The notes: generated from the sequence alone by a model not told the origin. A DNA stretch of 64,000 nucleotides from Bedellia somnulentella (GCA_963576735.1 OY755177.1:4216001-4280000), one strand, 5' to 3'. Numbered from the stretch's first letter, positions 21,753 to 33,544 are shown. Numbers and translations are program-made.

Positions 21753-23204
21753 AAATCTGTCAATCATAGAGAACATGAAATTATGTTCTTATCTTAATAT
21801 GAAACAAAAAAAAAATAAGAAAAATTTCAATACGAAAGCATTTTAAAAGATAAAAATGAAAAAAAATACTAATGTAACTTATCAATACATCGACATGTAA
21901 AGAAAACTTGTGATATTGATTTTAAAAGTTTAAAGTTTGAAAATGCAAGCCGTATGCATTGAGGATCTCTGTGTGTTGGGTTCCAGCCAAATAGATCACA
22001 TCCAGAACTTTCGAACCTGAGGATTTATTTGTGACATCCCTATTGGCAAACTGCTGTTCTGTTGCTTCAAACATCGATGGAAATAACTTACGAGTTTTCC
22101 TTTAACATGTTTTGTTAAGTTGTAAACTTACTGTACAATTCTTTAGCGACATGTTAAAGAAGACAAAGTCGTTTTTGAATTGACAATCGTGTTTTTGAGA
22201 TGTGTGGAGTACAATAAAATTGTAGATACATATATATGATGGGTTAGTGTCATACTAAGCCAATAAAAGTAAAAAGTCTGTTAAAAAAACTTCTTTGTTT
22301 TAGTGTTGTCAATCTATTATATATTTGTTATTTATAAAAAAAAATTTTTATCACTGTCCCTAAATCCCCGAATAAATCAAAGTGAAGAATAAGTCAAGTG
22401 AACCATCTCTACGAGCAACAATCTTCAGTTATACCTCACATATAACCCATATTATATAGAAGCATATATTTTGCCATTCGAAAATCATGATTTTGAACCT
22501 TTTGTGTTGTGTTATTTATATGTATGTCTCAAAATTAGACCAGACATACGACCAGTTTTATTATGTTACCCATAATAATTAGCATAGCTTAAACGACAAT
22601 GAAAAAGTGATAACAACTGTATACATTTAGAATAAGAAAAGAAAGAGAAAATATAGAAAATATATTTGTAGAGCTAGAGGGCAGATCGAAATTTATACCC
22701 AAAATAAAGTCCCGATGCGCACCGTTTTACCACCTACATTGGAAAATCATATTTATATTGTAATATTTCCACATTTTGTTTTTATGGTATGTAAATTGAT
22801 TTTCCATGAGTTAAGCGAAGATATCGCTTCACTGGGGATATTACGGGACATTATTTTATCGTGTTTGCATTATTTCACGGATCGCTGAACGCTCGAATCT
22901 GTGTGGAGATGTGACATGAATATTTCATCATCAGGTTTTAGGGGAAAATATCATTGAAAATTTAACGTTTTCCCGAATTAAGTGAATTTATTCTCGTTTG
23001 CACAACATCAAAACCATGCTTGAATTTTTAAAACGTGACGATTTTGATTGTTGAAATTCAAACTTTTTCAGTATTTTGCATTATGTTTTGCTTGTTAAAT
23101 AATCTGTACACTGGTTTGGGTCAGTGCGTTAGGTATAGTAAAGAAATAGTCAAAGAAAACTACTCGGTTTTTTGCAATATATCTTCCTATTTCAAATACT
23201 TAAG
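21753..23204. other. No gene seen; AT-rich old DNA
   Basis: No supported gene, RNA or repeat. Confidence 0.45.
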
Positions 23205-23402
23205 ACATACTTACACATACTCACGGCTATAAATCCCATAAGTTGGTAGGGGACAAGATGGTAAAAATGAAGTGTCGTTGGTATTGGGTTTCTAACCGCA
23301 TCGCCCAAAAACCACCTAAAAAGCCCCATACCCTTAGGCGTCTCTTACGACACCAGTGGGTAGAAAGGTGTAGTGACATTTTAAACCGGTACTACACCGC
23401 AA
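23205..23402 (-). repeat. Family A, internally shortened
   Basis: TACTCACGGCTATAAATCCC, then GGGGACAAGATGGTAAAAAT and CTCTTACGACACCAGTGGG, ending CGGTACTACACCGCA. The block around CCTCAGCCACTTTTGG is deleted. Confidence 0.7.
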
Positions 23403-23828
23403 TGATCCTGATGACTTGAATATACTATGCACGCATCGAGCTCATATTTCCTTTAATTAATTAAAGCGCTAGCGGACGTTTTCCGAAAGAAAAAATCCAT
23501 ATAGCAGCACTAATATTCAACAAACTAAACAATCCAAAATTCAGCAAGTCTTTTGTCAAATCCCAGCAAATAAAACTATAAACACATAATAAAAGTGTCA
23601 ACAAAGAGTCATCCCGACAAAAGTTTTGATAGCATCTGATAAATTCAAGTAGGAAAGTTAGAAGTTGCTTGCATTTTGCCTTTCAAATCGTTTTAACGCA
23701 ATTCTCCGACTGAGGAAAAACTGCTGTTCATTTGATTGTTGAGGAAAAAAACATATTTATTTGAACTGTTTTATTGAATACGTGCCTAGAATTAGAGTGA
23801 GACAGATATATATGTATAGTTATATAAT
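23403..23828. other. No gene seen
   Basis: AT-rich, with no supported feature. Confidence 0.4.
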
Positions 23829-24018
23829 AAACGGCGATAGGCCTGCCCCCATCACGTGAGTACACAGTCCATGCAAAACGTGGGTACTCCCAACACCAGG
23901 CTCCAATTTCACCAACGCGACAAGTGCTACAATTGTATCAAAATATGACATATGTAGAATTATCGGTTTCACCACAATGACAGGTGCGACAATTGTAGAA
24001 AACAATTGTCACGACTAA

Positions 24019-24268
24019 CATACATACATACATATACTCACGGATATATTTCCCTAGAAGGGGTAACCAGAGCTAAGGAATTATAAATTCCTCAGCCACT
24101 TTTGGAAGTTGATTGGGGAAAAGATGGTAAAAATAAAGGTTTTTGGTGATGGGTCTCCAACCGCATCGCCCAAAAGTCTAATAAAAAGCCCCAATACCCT
24201 TAGTCGCCTCTTACGACACCCGTGGGTAGAAAGGGGTAGCGACATTCTAAGCCGGCACTACACGGCAA
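24019..24268 (-). mobile_element. Family A nested in the Harbinger-like element
   Basis: Full-length unit of the CTTACGACACCCGTGGG subtype. The flanking AACATA at about 24017 and 24269 is a likely short TSD. Confidence 0.8.
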
Positions 24269-24496
24269 AACATAGGGAAAAATGTATCAAATATTATAGA
24301 TAAATTATCGAGAACTTGGAATGACATATTACGTGACAATGCGTCTATACAGGCATTCTAAATTTGAATTATCCGTTTTCTCGTACTCTCAGCATAGCAG
24401 TAACAATAATAAAATCTATGTATGTATTTCACGTACGCTCATTAACTGCCTGCCATTATATAGGTATTAAAGGACGACTCATAGTGCACCGTATCA

Positions 24497-24530
24497 CGTA
24501 AACCGCGTCCAAACCGCGTCCGAACCGCGG
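24497..24530. repeat. Three short tandem units (AACCGCGTCC type)
   Basis: AAACCGCGTCC is repeated about three times with small changes, inside the Harbinger-like element just downstream (plus strand) of the A insertion. Possibly a transposase or Myb-like protein binding array; inferred only from repetition. Confidence 0.5.
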
Positions 24531-24610
24531 CTTCCGTGTAGGATGGATACTTTTTTATTGGCTGAATAGAAATCCTTTGCTCTCTTTTTCACAACACCTA
24601 TTTAAAACTA

Positions 24611-24805
24611 TTAAATCCATTCCCTAAATGAAAAATCCGTAAGATCAAAAGATAAATTAATTCTTTCTTTAAATCTTCTTATATGTGCAAATTCATCAAG
24701 ATCACTGTTACTATCACTAGCGTCACTACTACTCGCATGGAGAGCCATTTCGAAATACGCGTGTATCAACCACGAAATACTACAATTGTCACGCAAATCC
24801 GACAT
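24611..24805 (-). pseudogene. Harbinger transposase N-terminal remnant
   Basis: A 64-codon frame with an acidic, Ser/Asp-rich stretch (ALHASSSDASDSNSDLDEF) followed by RRFKERINLSFDLTDFSFRE. Harbinger nuclease proteins commonly start with a similar S/D-rich region, then a 'R..R.ERIN.....D..F..RFR' segment. The catalytic DDE domain is absent, so the element could move only with help from another copy. The match is by eye and the assignment is also supported by the 3 bp target duplication. Confidence 0.5.
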
Positions 24806-25117
24806 GTGCTCAATCTCATGTCAAGATTCTACGACAATTCTACAAATATGTCGACTAAAATAATAATTACTGTTTCACAACACAATTGTAGCAAAATGCC
24901 TGTCAAGTTTGTAAGCATTTCTATAGAAAATATTTCATAAAATTGTAATATGTCACAATTTGCTTGACAATTGTAGCTCGACATATGTCACTGACAATTG
25001 TAGTCGTGGTGAAATTGGAGCCAGGTGACAAAATCACGTGATGTTCAAAAGTACCTCACCCAACTACTTCGAGGATATTCGGCGTGAACGTTTATGTTAT
25101 GTTGAGTTATATAACTA

Positions 25118-25232
25118 GCTGTGTAGTATCAGCTGAGAAAAACAATAACCTATTTCCTCTCACGATTGTTGTAAGAGGTGATTTCGGGTATTGGGGTTTA
25201 TTAAATAATTGTTGGGCGATGATGTTGATATT
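25118..25232 (+). repeat. Family A, 5' half, diverged
   Basis: GCTGTGTAGTATCAGCTGAG, then GTTGTAAGAGGTGATTTCGG and TTGGGCGATGATGTTGAT. Confidence 0.6.
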
Positions 25233-25293
25233 AGACATATAAAAATGACCACTTACTCATTATAAACTTCTGTTCTTACAGATTTCTCAAATT

Positions 25294-25500
25294 TAAATGT
25301 TCACGCCGTATATTGCCAAAGGGGTTGGCAGAGGTACTAATACTTCTGAACATCACGTGACATTGTCACCAGGTGTGCAGAGTACCCACGTTTTGCTTGG
25401 ACAGTGTACTCACGTAATAGGAGGTAGGCCTATCGCCATTTTGTACGAAAACAATTGACAAAGTATAAGGGGTTTCCTCACTATGGTTACCTTCCCTTAC
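25294..25500 (-). repeat. SINE-B, 3' two-thirds
   Basis: GTTCACGCCGTATATTGCCA, then AAAGGGGTTGGCAGAGGTAC, ACATCACGTGACATTGTCAC and GTTTTGCTTGGACAGTGTAC. Confidence 0.8.
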
Positions 25501-25746
25501 CCTTAAAAGATATAATAATAAGTAAATGATAAGTACATACTAGTGATACTTTTGCTAAGATTTCATGTAGTATTGGCTTACAATACCCCATCTCCTAGAA
25601 TGGATACCAACCGTTTTCTATTATAAATTAAGAAAATTTTACAATCATTATTTAAGTATATTTTCCCCTCAAAACATAAATATATAATATTGACATTAAA
25701 TACATTGTCAACATAGATAATAATTGACAATGTGTACTACGATATT

Positions 25747-25849
25747 ACATACATACATATACCTACATATACTCACGGCTATAAATCCCTAGAAGGGGTA
25801 GCCAGAGCTAGGGAATTAAAAATTCCTCAGCCACTTTTGGAAGTTATTT
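25747..25849 (-). repeat. Family A, 3' half
   Basis: Tail complement, CTAGAAGGGGTAGCCAGAGC and CAGCCACTTTTGGAAGTT; truncated there. Confidence 0.75.
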
Positions 25850-26019
25850 ACGATAAGATATATATTACTACGATTTTATATGCTGATATTATTAAAATTG
25901 GAGCACCTAATTAGTACTGACAGTACTAAAGCCATTTTTATAAACCTAAAGGATAAATATGTAGTGCCATTATATACCGACATTACACAACCCATATTGT
26001 AAAAAGTAATTATAAATTA

Positions 26020-26268
26020 TTGCTGTGTAGTGTCGGCGTAGAATAACACTACCCCATTTCTACCCGTGGGTGATCGTAAGAGGCGACTAAGGGTATAGGG
26101 TTTTTTAAGTGATTTTTGGGCGATGTGGTTGGAGACCCGTCACCAAAACATTTATTATTACCATCTTTTCCCCAATCAACTTCCAAAAGTGGCTGAGGAA
26201 TTTCTCATTCCAAAGCTCTGGCTACCCCGTTAAGGGATTTATAGCCGTGAGTATATGTATGTATGTAT
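26020..26268 (+). mobile_element. Family A, full length with 14 bp TSD
   Basis: Subtype with TCTACCCGTGGGTGATCG at the 5' third. Flanked by GTAATTATAAATTA at 26006-26019 and 26269-26282, the clearest long duplication of any A copy here. Confidence 0.9.
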
Positions 26269-26282
26269 GTAATTATAAATTA

Positions 26283-26964
26283 ATTAGTCCACAATTCAAA
26301 TAAGACACACCGCAACATTCAACGCAGCATACAAATGTTGCCATGCATACGATTCTAAATCAGCGCGAACAACAAACATAACAAATTAACAACAAAACAA
26401 AGATGTAAACACATTGATTTATGTGAATGCAAAATAAGCCCTATTCGTAACAGTATGCTCAATTTCTTGTTGATTATTCACCAACATACTGTTTCCACCC
26501 TCAATTTGTAGTTCAATAAGCCAAGTTAGAATCCCTCTCGCAGGTAACGAAAACAAACTTGACTCGTTACGTAAGTATATATGCCTGATTTTTTCCTCGC
26601 CGTATCTTTTTCACAAATATCATCTAACCAAGGTTTTTAACAAGTTTTGTAAACTTTTTTCTTGGATACTTTTTTGGCCCTGTCTCTTTTTCAAGTCTTA
26701 TTTGTGATGTAACATTCAATAAAACTTTTTGTTCGTCGACTTTTGTGTGAGCTTAAGTCGCGTTTCGCTTGAGTTGGATATTTATTTTTTCGGGATCATC
26801 TTTGTAGCGTGATTCACATGAAGAAAACTGAGTAAAATTTCCTTGATATTTATATAAAAATTTAATTTCATTTTTAGGAAAAGAATGAACTTAAAGATAA
26901 AAGGGTCGTGAGCCAAAAACTAAGCATTGGCCCACAGAAGCAGTTAAGAAATAGAATAAAGTTT
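26283..26964. other. No gene seen
   Basis: Low-complexity sequence with no supported gene or repeat. Confidence 0.4.
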
Positions 26965-27116
26965 CATACATACATATACTCACGGCCATAAATCCCAAAA
27001 AGGGGTAGCCAGAGCTTCAGAGCTAGAAACTCCTTAGCCACATTCAGAAGTTAATAGGGGACAAGATGGTAGAAATAAAGTATCGTTGGTGATGGGTCTC
27101 CAACCACATCGCCCAA
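26965..27116 (-). repeat. Family A, 5'-truncated
   Basis: From the tail complement to GGGTCTCCAACCACATCGCC, where it stops. Confidence 0.75.
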
Positions 27117-27719
27117 TAAACTAAAAAATAAATAATAAAAGTTTCAGTTTATGACATTAAACCTATTTTTTAGCAAGTTTGACGATGCGGATAATTTTAA
27201 TGATCCTATGATTTCTAGGAAAATCTGAAGCAAGAAAGCATAATTTATGTATTTTTCTTGGTTGTCATTTATTTGCACAATATTACGTAATAGTAAAATT
27301 TACATGATTACGTCATTGGCATAAATAATAAAATGCATAATAAATATGAGAATTTTCTTACAGATATGAAAATTCACAGTCGACAGGAATCCGAAACTCC
27401 CAGCTATTCAGACAAACAGACAAGATAGTTAAAACATATATTCGGTTGGTAAATATTTGTACCGTAACATCGAGTGTTTTTCGAAGTAATTTGCATGTCT
27501 TAGCAGGCGGGTGGGCTCCGGCAAAGTTTGGTTACATGTATCGCGGTAATCAAAGTTTGGAATTACCTCCCCCCACTTTCCCCACTTCTTTGTACACAAC
27601 ACGTGTGATTTCAATTACAGTTGTGTTCTACAGCTAAGTGGCTTGTTCTAAACATTTTCAATTCACCTGTGATATAAATTAAATAAATTCACTTTTGCTA
27701 TAAATTAAATAAATAACAA
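27117..27719. other. No gene seen
   Basis: AT-rich, with no supported feature. Confidence 0.4.
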
Positions 27720-28035
27720 CCATGATAGCTCAGTGGGTAGAACACCGTTTAAGCTGCAGACAATGAAGGTTCAAAACCCGGGACAGGCCTACACCAATTT
27801 GTCCTTTCTAAAGTCAAATGCGTGATTAATAAATTTTAGTAGTTACCAGTGAGAGAAAAATCGTGAAGGCCCAAATGGCTAAGTTTTAAGACAAAATGGC
27901 GATAGACCTGCCTCCGTGGGTATACTGTTTAATTGAAACAAAACGTAATTACTTTGAACACCAGGTGACAAAAGTGTCACTTGATGTTCATAAGTATTGG
28001 TACTTTTGCCACCTCATCGGGGAAATACGGCTCTA
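27720..28035 (+). mobile_element. SINE-B, near full length, diverged
   Basis: A box TAGCTCAGTGGGTAGAACAC, B box GGTTCAAAACCCGGG, GGCCTACACCAATTTGTCC, then ACACCAGGTGACAAAAGTGT and a degraded 3' hairpin (CACCTCATCGGGGAAATACG). Confidence 0.75.
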
Positions 28036-28333
28036 TCGTTTGAGTTTTTGATTTATTTGTACTTTAGCATATAGCAGTTTTCCTTTTACAGCGCCAAATA
28101 GTCTTAAGCTAACTGGCAGCTTTGGTGACTAAAATTGCATAATATTTGTATCTTGTTTAAAAAATTGTTATGTTGATCCGACCTTTGCTTTAGATAACTG
28201 AGTAAAAAATCAGAAGTTAAAAAAGAACATATTCGTATAGATCGGTTCGCAAAATTTCATGAATGTGCGATTCATTGTGAATGCGAATATTTGTTACATC
28301 ATTTGTACGTACAGCATAACATGTATGAACATT

Positions 28334-28450
28334 TTGTCTGGACACTGTATTCATGTATTAAAGAGCAAGCCCATTGCCATTTGGTACGAATAACTGTCAT
28401 ACTAAAAATATACTAGCCATATGCGTTTCCTCGCGTGCTCGTCATACCAT
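28334..28450 (-). repeat. SINE-B fragment, diverged
   Basis: GTCTGGACACTGTATTCATG, then CCATTGCCATTTGGTACGAA and ATGCGTTTCCTCGCG. Confidence 0.5.
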
Positions 28451-28549
28451 TTACAACGTTGTTTAAACTACATAATATAGATTAAGATATAACACACAAG
28501 TTCAGGTCTATTTTTTATGTATAAACACTAATATTTGATTAAACATAAA

Positions 28550-28735
28550 TCTACTCACAGCCATAAATCCCAAAAAGGGGTAGCCAGAGCTTCAGAGCTC
28601 TAAAGCCGCATTTTGAAGTTGATAGGGGACAAGATTATAGAAATAGAGTATTTCCAACCGCATCGCCCAAAAACCACTTAAAAAGCCCCATACGCTTAGT
28701 CACCTCTTACAACAGTCCTATCCTACAAAGCTTCT
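28550..28735 (-). repeat. Family A, internally deleted
   Basis: TACTCACAGCCATAAATCCC, then GGGGTAGCCAGAGCTTCAGA, CAACCGCATCGCCCAAAAAC and TTAGTCACCTCTTACAAC. Confidence 0.7.
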
Positions 28736-28776
28736 CAAGTTGTAAACTAAAATCATCGAGCTATTTTTCTTCATTA

Positions 28777-28941
28777 CATACATACATACATATACTCACG
28801 CCGTTAATTCCCATTGGGGTAGGCAGAGACTATCGATCGCCACTTTGTACGATCCTGGCAAATCTCTCTTGCTTCGTCTACATCCATCAATCTTTTCATA
28901 CATGCTCTTTTATTCTTCATACTTCGGACGCCTGCTTTTTT
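28777..28941 (-). mobile_element. LINE-G 3' end, short copy
   Basis: (TACA)n tail complement, TACTCACGCCGTTAATTCCC, ATTGGGGTAGGCAGAGACTA, then ACATGCTCTTTTATTCTTCA. Likely TSD TTCATTACA on both sides (about 28770 and 28941). Confidence 0.8.
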
Positions 28942-29341
28942 TCATTACAATTATTATAAAAGTTTGAAAATCCGTTTCTAAAAGATGGAATCTAACAATT
29001 GCTACAATTATCTGATGTTTCAAAGACAGCCCAAGATAACCCGAACGTTCATTACAAAAATTCGTGAAATTTTTATCATTCCTAATAAGCTTGATTTCTC
29101 CTTTTGTTGGAAGGTCGCCGCAAAAAGAGGTTGCAATTAAAACAGCTCCGTTTGACGGTTTCTATAGCGCTTGATAAAACAATGTATTATTCTGGGAGAA
29201 GTATAATGAAAAAAAATATTCACCTCGAAAAATTATGTAATGTCGGGTTTTTAGACTGTAAGAAAAAGAAACAAACGAAATAATATCTTTGTTAATGCTG
29301 CTTATACACAACTAACATATAAACTACTGGTTATACTATTA

Positions 29342-29581
29342 CATACATACATATACGCATGGCCATAAATCTCAAAAAGGGGAAGCCACAGAAAGAGCTA
29401 GAAACTCCTTAGCCACATTTGGAAGTTTATAGGGAACAAGATGGTCAAAATAAAGTATTTTTGGTGATGTGTCTCCAACCGCATTGCCCAAAATCACTTA
29501 AAAAGCCCCATACCGTTAATCGCCTCTTACGACACCTGTAGCTAGAAAGAGGTAGTGACATTTTAAGCCAGCACTACACGG
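29342..29581 (-). mobile_element. Family A, full length with TSD
   Basis: All blocks in order. Flanked by ATACTATTA at about 29333-29341 and 29582-29590. It lies immediately 5' of the next LINE. Confidence 0.8.
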
Positions 29582-29592
29582 ATACTATTATT

Positions 29593-31234
29593 ATGACCAG
29601 AATAAGAACTAAATTTGCAGAGTATTTCCAGACGAATTTCGTGGCTTCAGATACTCACTCAAGCTCTACTTTTCAACACACCACCATGAGCCCTTGTAAT
29701 ACCATATCTGCCATTGAAGTTATTGACGATGAAGTGTATAAAATATTAAAAAACCTGGATCCCTATAAATCCGGAGGCCCAGATGATATACCCCCTATCT
29801 TTATTATTAACTGTGCTAAAAGTATTGCGGCTCCACTATCCATTCTTTTTAGGCGATCTTTTGCGGAGGGTATTGTACCCAGTATTTGGAAATCCGCATT
29901 TATAACACCAATCCACAAGAAGGGTGATAAAAGTCACGTTGAAAATTATAGGCCTATATCTAAGCTATGCCTTTTTGGGAAAACGCTCGAGAGACTAGTT
30001 TACGACCAATTGTACGCAGCATTACAGAACGATTTTAATGATGAGCAGCACAGCTTCCTCAAAAAACGGTCGACCACGACAAACCTACTACTAGCGACTG
30101 ACTTTATTAGTGAAGGTATGGAAAATGGTGAACAAGTAGATGTTGTGTATACGGACTAAGAAAAATGCTTTGATCGTATAGACCATCAAGTTGTGCTGAG
30201 GAGGTTGGTTGAATCTGGCATACATGGCGACCTTTTGAGATGGTTTGAATCATACATTCGAAATCGTAGCCAAGCAGTTGCACTTCAGGGGTTTATGTCA
30301 AGCTGGTCAAGTATTCCGTCTGTCAGGGTTCGTTACTGGGACCACTGTTGTTAATTATTGTTATTAACAACATCAACAAATGTTTCTTACATTCTAAGAT
30401 ACTTCTGTTTGCGGACGACATGAAAGTTTTAAAATATATTAAAAGTATAAGTGACGCCCGCAACCTACAGTCGGATTTAGATCGTTTCCAAAATTATTGT
30501 CTCACAAATAAGCTTGACCTGAATGTTTCTAAATGTTACTGTGTGTCATTTTCCCGAAAGAGAGAACTCATTCAGTTTAATTACACATTAAATGGTCGAA
30601 CCCTTACCAAGGTAAACTTTATAAGAGATCTAGGCGTTGTTGTCGATAACCATCTTTTATTTGATAATCACATCAACAGTATAAGAACAAAGCGTCTAGA
30701 ACATTAGGATTTATAATGAGAACTGCATCTGATTTCCAAGATATTAAAACTATAAAAATATTATACTGCGCCTACGTCCGAAGTCATCTCGAGTACGCTT
30801 CCTCTGTGTGGAACCCGCGGTATCAGATTTATAAGAATAGAATAGAAGCCATTCAAAAGAGATTTCTAAGGTATCTGGATTTTAAATGTAAGCAATCGAT
30901 TTCAGGCTACTATGAGCGTTGCAAAAAATATCATTTCGTCCCACTCGATGTTAGACGTAACATTTCAGATATCTGTAACTTGGCTAAGATAGCAAATGGT
31001 TCGGTTAATTGTCCTGAGTTACTGTCCAAGGTACAGCTGCGTACAAATCCGATGGCATTACGTCAGCGGTCTTTATTACATGTGCCTCAGGCCAAAACCA
31101 ACTACAGGCAGAATTCGTTTATAATACGAGTTTCTAGGGAATATAATGAAATTCAAAATGATTTCGACATATTTAACTCCAGCATTTCAGCAATTAAGCG
31201 ATTACTTACCAATTCATTTTTTCAAAACATTTAA
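29593..31234 (+). pseudogene. LINE reverse transcriptase pseudogene
   Basis: Three consecutive frames make up one RT. First part (29593-30159): SGGPDDIPP, the early-RT ITPIHKKGDK and VENYRPIS, and the EQHSFLKKRST motif; it ends with an in-frame stop where the expected D..K.FD catalytic motif continues (TD-stop-EKCFDR). Second part (from about 30330): QGSLLGPL and the catalytic FADD, where most RTs have YADD, at about 30408. Third part (30716-31234): thumb and C-terminus with ILYCAYVRSHLEYASSVWNP and IEAIQKRFLRYL. So there is one stop and at least two frameshifts (near 30320 and 30700). Typical of Jockey/CR1-type LINEs; clade not certain. Not functional. Confidence 0.75.
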
Positions 31235-31480
31235 GTTAATTATTTTTATATTTTTCTTATTTAGCAATAATTAATTTAGTTTTTAGTGTTGTTACCGTTA
31301 TTTCTATTGTTCTCAGTCTGTTATTTGAATTTTCTTTTAGTCTGTAAGTTGTTGTTTTCTAGTTTTTATTGTTATAGGTGGAGATTTTTAATTGGCATTG
31401 CACTGTTTACTTTATTGTTTAGTTAATGTATACGCTGTAAATCTTCCAAATAAAATAAAATAAATAAATAAATAAATAAA
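29593..31480 (+). mobile_element. Jockey/CR1-superfamily LINE, 5'-truncated, broken
   Basis: RT coding region 29593-31234 followed by a 3' UTR and a poly tail of AAATAAATAAAT type at about 31448-31480. The endonuclease domain is missing. Confidence 0.75.
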
Positions 31481-31562
31481 TTGATAGCTTTTTGGCTTAG
31501 GTGAAGAAGACAATTTTGTAAAATTTCGTTGTAAATATTGTAAAAGCGTATTGATTACACTG

Positions 31563-31800
31563 CTGTGTAGTGTCGGCCTTGAATAGCACTTCCCCATTTC
31601 TTCCGGTGGGTGTATGTAAGAGGCGACTAACGGAATTGGGGCTTTTTAAGGGATTTTTCGGTTATGCGGTTGGAGACCCATCACCAACAATCTTTATTCT
31701 ACCATCTTTTCCCCACTCAACTTCCAAAAGTGGCTGAGGAATTTCCAATTTCTCAGCTCTGGCTACCCCTTTTAGGGATTTATAGCCGTGAGTATTCGTA
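31563..31800 (+). mobile_element. Family A, full length with TSD
   Basis: TTCCGGTGGGTGTATG subtype. Flanked by TGATTACACTG at 31552-31562 and 31801-31811. Confidence 0.85.
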
Positions 31801-31811
31801 TGATTACACTG

Positions 31812-32266
31812 TTAGAATGTTCATATCTTTTTTCAATTTGATATCGTTCACGTCATAATACTCCGCGTTTAGTCAAATAGTTTTTTTATTATTTTCCCAA
31901 CGTGTGGACATCCATGTAAAAGTATACAACTGACTGGACACTATTGTAAACAAAACGGTTCAGTGAAGCCATTTGTGTTCAGCCATTGTACCAATGCAAG
32001 CCTCGTGTTATTGTTGTAAAATCTACTATAAAATGAATAAATCCTGCATACAATATTTATATCATATGCTTCTGAATAAGTAGGTGAGTGTAGAAGCTGG
32101 TTAATGTGGCTGTTTCCTCCGCTTGTTAAAATAACTAGATACATTTTTATGAAACTCGGAAGTAGGTAATATCGTGGATGAACTAAATTGGTAATAAACT
32201 TGATGGTAGAATAGAATATAATATGATTAATCATTCACTTAGAGTAAACGATGATAAAGAAAGAAA
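31812..32266. other. No gene seen
   Basis: AT-rich, with no supported feature. Confidence 0.4.
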
Positions 32267-32278
32267 TATTAAAAAAAG

Positions 32279-32538
32279 CTGTATTGCTGTGTAGTGTCGG
32301 CTTAGAATAGCACTACCCCATTTCTTCCGGTGGGTGTACGTAAGAGGCGACTAACGGTATTGGGGGTTTTAGAGGGATTTTTGGGCGATGCGGTTGGAGA
32401 CCCATGACCAACAACCTTTATTTTACCATCTTTTCCCCACGCAACTTCTAAAAGTGGCTGAGGATTTTTTAATTCCTTAGCTCTGGCTACCCCTTCTAGG
32501 TATTTATAGCCGTGAGTATATGTATGTATGTATGTATG
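32279..32538 (+). mobile_element. Family A, full length with TSD
   Basis: Complete unit. Flanked by TATTAAAAAAAG (32267-32278) and TATTAAAAAAG (32539-32549). Confidence 0.85.
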
Positions 32539-32648
32539 TATTAAAAAAGAAATCGTTAGTTGATTGACTTATGCTTTTAAATTAGGTATTTTAGTACGCT
32601 ACCAGGCAAGTGCGCATTGGTAAGTATATAATCTTTCTTATACTAGCA

Positions 32649-32909
32649 TACATACATACATACATATACTCACGGCTATAAATCGCTTAACGGGGTAGCC
32701 AGAGCATTGGAATGAGGAATTCCTCAGCCACTTTTGGAATTTGATTGGGGGAAAGATGGTTATAATAAATGTTTTTTGTGACGGGTCTCCAACCACATCG
32801 CCCAAAAATCACTTAAAAAGCCCCTTTACCCTTAGTCGCCTCTTACGATCACCCACGGGTAGAATGGGGTAGTGTTATTCTAAGCCGACACTACACGGCA
32901 ACTTTACTA
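32649..32909 (-). mobile_element. Family A, full length with 12 bp TSD
   Basis: CTTACGATCACCCACGGGTA subtype. Flanked by CTTATACTAGCA at 32637-32648 and 32910-32921. Confidence 0.85.
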
Positions 32910-32984
32910 CTTATACTAGCACTAGTTTTATAATGAAATATTTATGTTTACGTGACAAAATTGATTTCATTTTTAGTCAAACTC

Positions 32985-33260
32985 TCCGTGTAGCTTTATG
33001 CACTTATTTAATCTTCGTTCTATAGCTTTGGTGCCGTCCATAAAATAACTTTCCTAAAGGCCTGCAATACACTCCTCTACAACGGATATAACAATTTCAT
33101 CATATGTTGAAAATATCTGTCCCCCGAAAAAGTTTTCAGTTTACGGAACAGTATAAGGCTGATAGTGCTAGATCTGGTGAATAAGGTGAGTGGGGCTGCA
33201 AGTCGTATTTCAGTTCGTTGTTTTGTTGCCATAGCTTAAACACACGTGTGAACTCTAGGG
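32985..33260 (-). pseudogene. Mariner transposase C-terminal relic
   Basis: On the minus strand the reading includes HSPYSPDLALS (matching the mariner PYSPDLAPSD block that holds the last catalytic Asp), then a frame break, a segment like GVYCRPLGKLFYGRHQSYR, and finally NKCIKLHGEF in another frame (mariner: W.KC....G.Y). Several stops and frameshifts. TIRs are not recognisable. Dead element. Confidence 0.6.
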
Positions 33261-33351
33261 TTATCTTGATGAAGATGTTTTATCTTTCCCTAAACCTAGT
33301 CGCTTAGGTTGAATAGATTTATGTAAATTATCAATAGATTGCCGTGTAGTG

Positions 33352-33544
33352 TCCTGCAATTTGGGTTGGAGGAATATTTTAATATTTAATTAAAATAACA
33401 AATTGCATTTTTATGTGTTTGCACTTGCAGTATTTTATTTCGAATATTGTTTACAAAGTGACATATTGTTTTATTGACAATAAAGATCAAAGATAAAATA
33501 GTTAAATATTAGCAGACAAATGTAGTTAAAACCATAAATCAACA
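33352..33544 (-). repeat. Copia 3' LTR
   Basis: On the minus strand it begins TGTTGATTTATGG and ends ...AATTGCAGGA. By eye it is identical to the other LTR at all positions. It contains an AATAAAGATC-type stretch only on the plus strand; no polyadenylation signal was assigned. Confidence 0.9.

Larger units (their letters stand above)
23900..25021 (-). mobile_element. Harbinger-like non-autonomous element, CAG target duplication
   Basis: TIRs GCTCCAATTTCACCA at 23900 and the complement (TGGTGAAATTGGAGC) ending at 25021. The 3 bp CAG is duplicated at 23897-23899 and 25022-25024. Both ends carry many sub-terminal ACAATTGT-type units. Inside are a remnant of a transposase N-terminus and a nested A copy. 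A 3 bp duplication is known for PIF/Harbinger. Confidence 0.75.
23829..25106 (+). mobile_element. SINE-B 3' half, split by a Harbinger-like insertion
   Basis: Left piece 23829-23899 (AACGGCGATAGGCCTGCCCC to CAACACCAG) and right piece 25022-25106 (CAGGTGACAAAATCACGTGA to GGCGTGAACGTTTATG). Removing the insert restores AACACCAGGTGACAA, as in other B copies. Confidence 0.85.

Noticed and set aside
23897..25024. Transib-type insertion with a 5 bp CCAGG duplication
   Set aside because: The boundary is ambiguous because the TIR begins with G/C, but the Harbinger-like protein remnant favours the 3 bp CAG reading.
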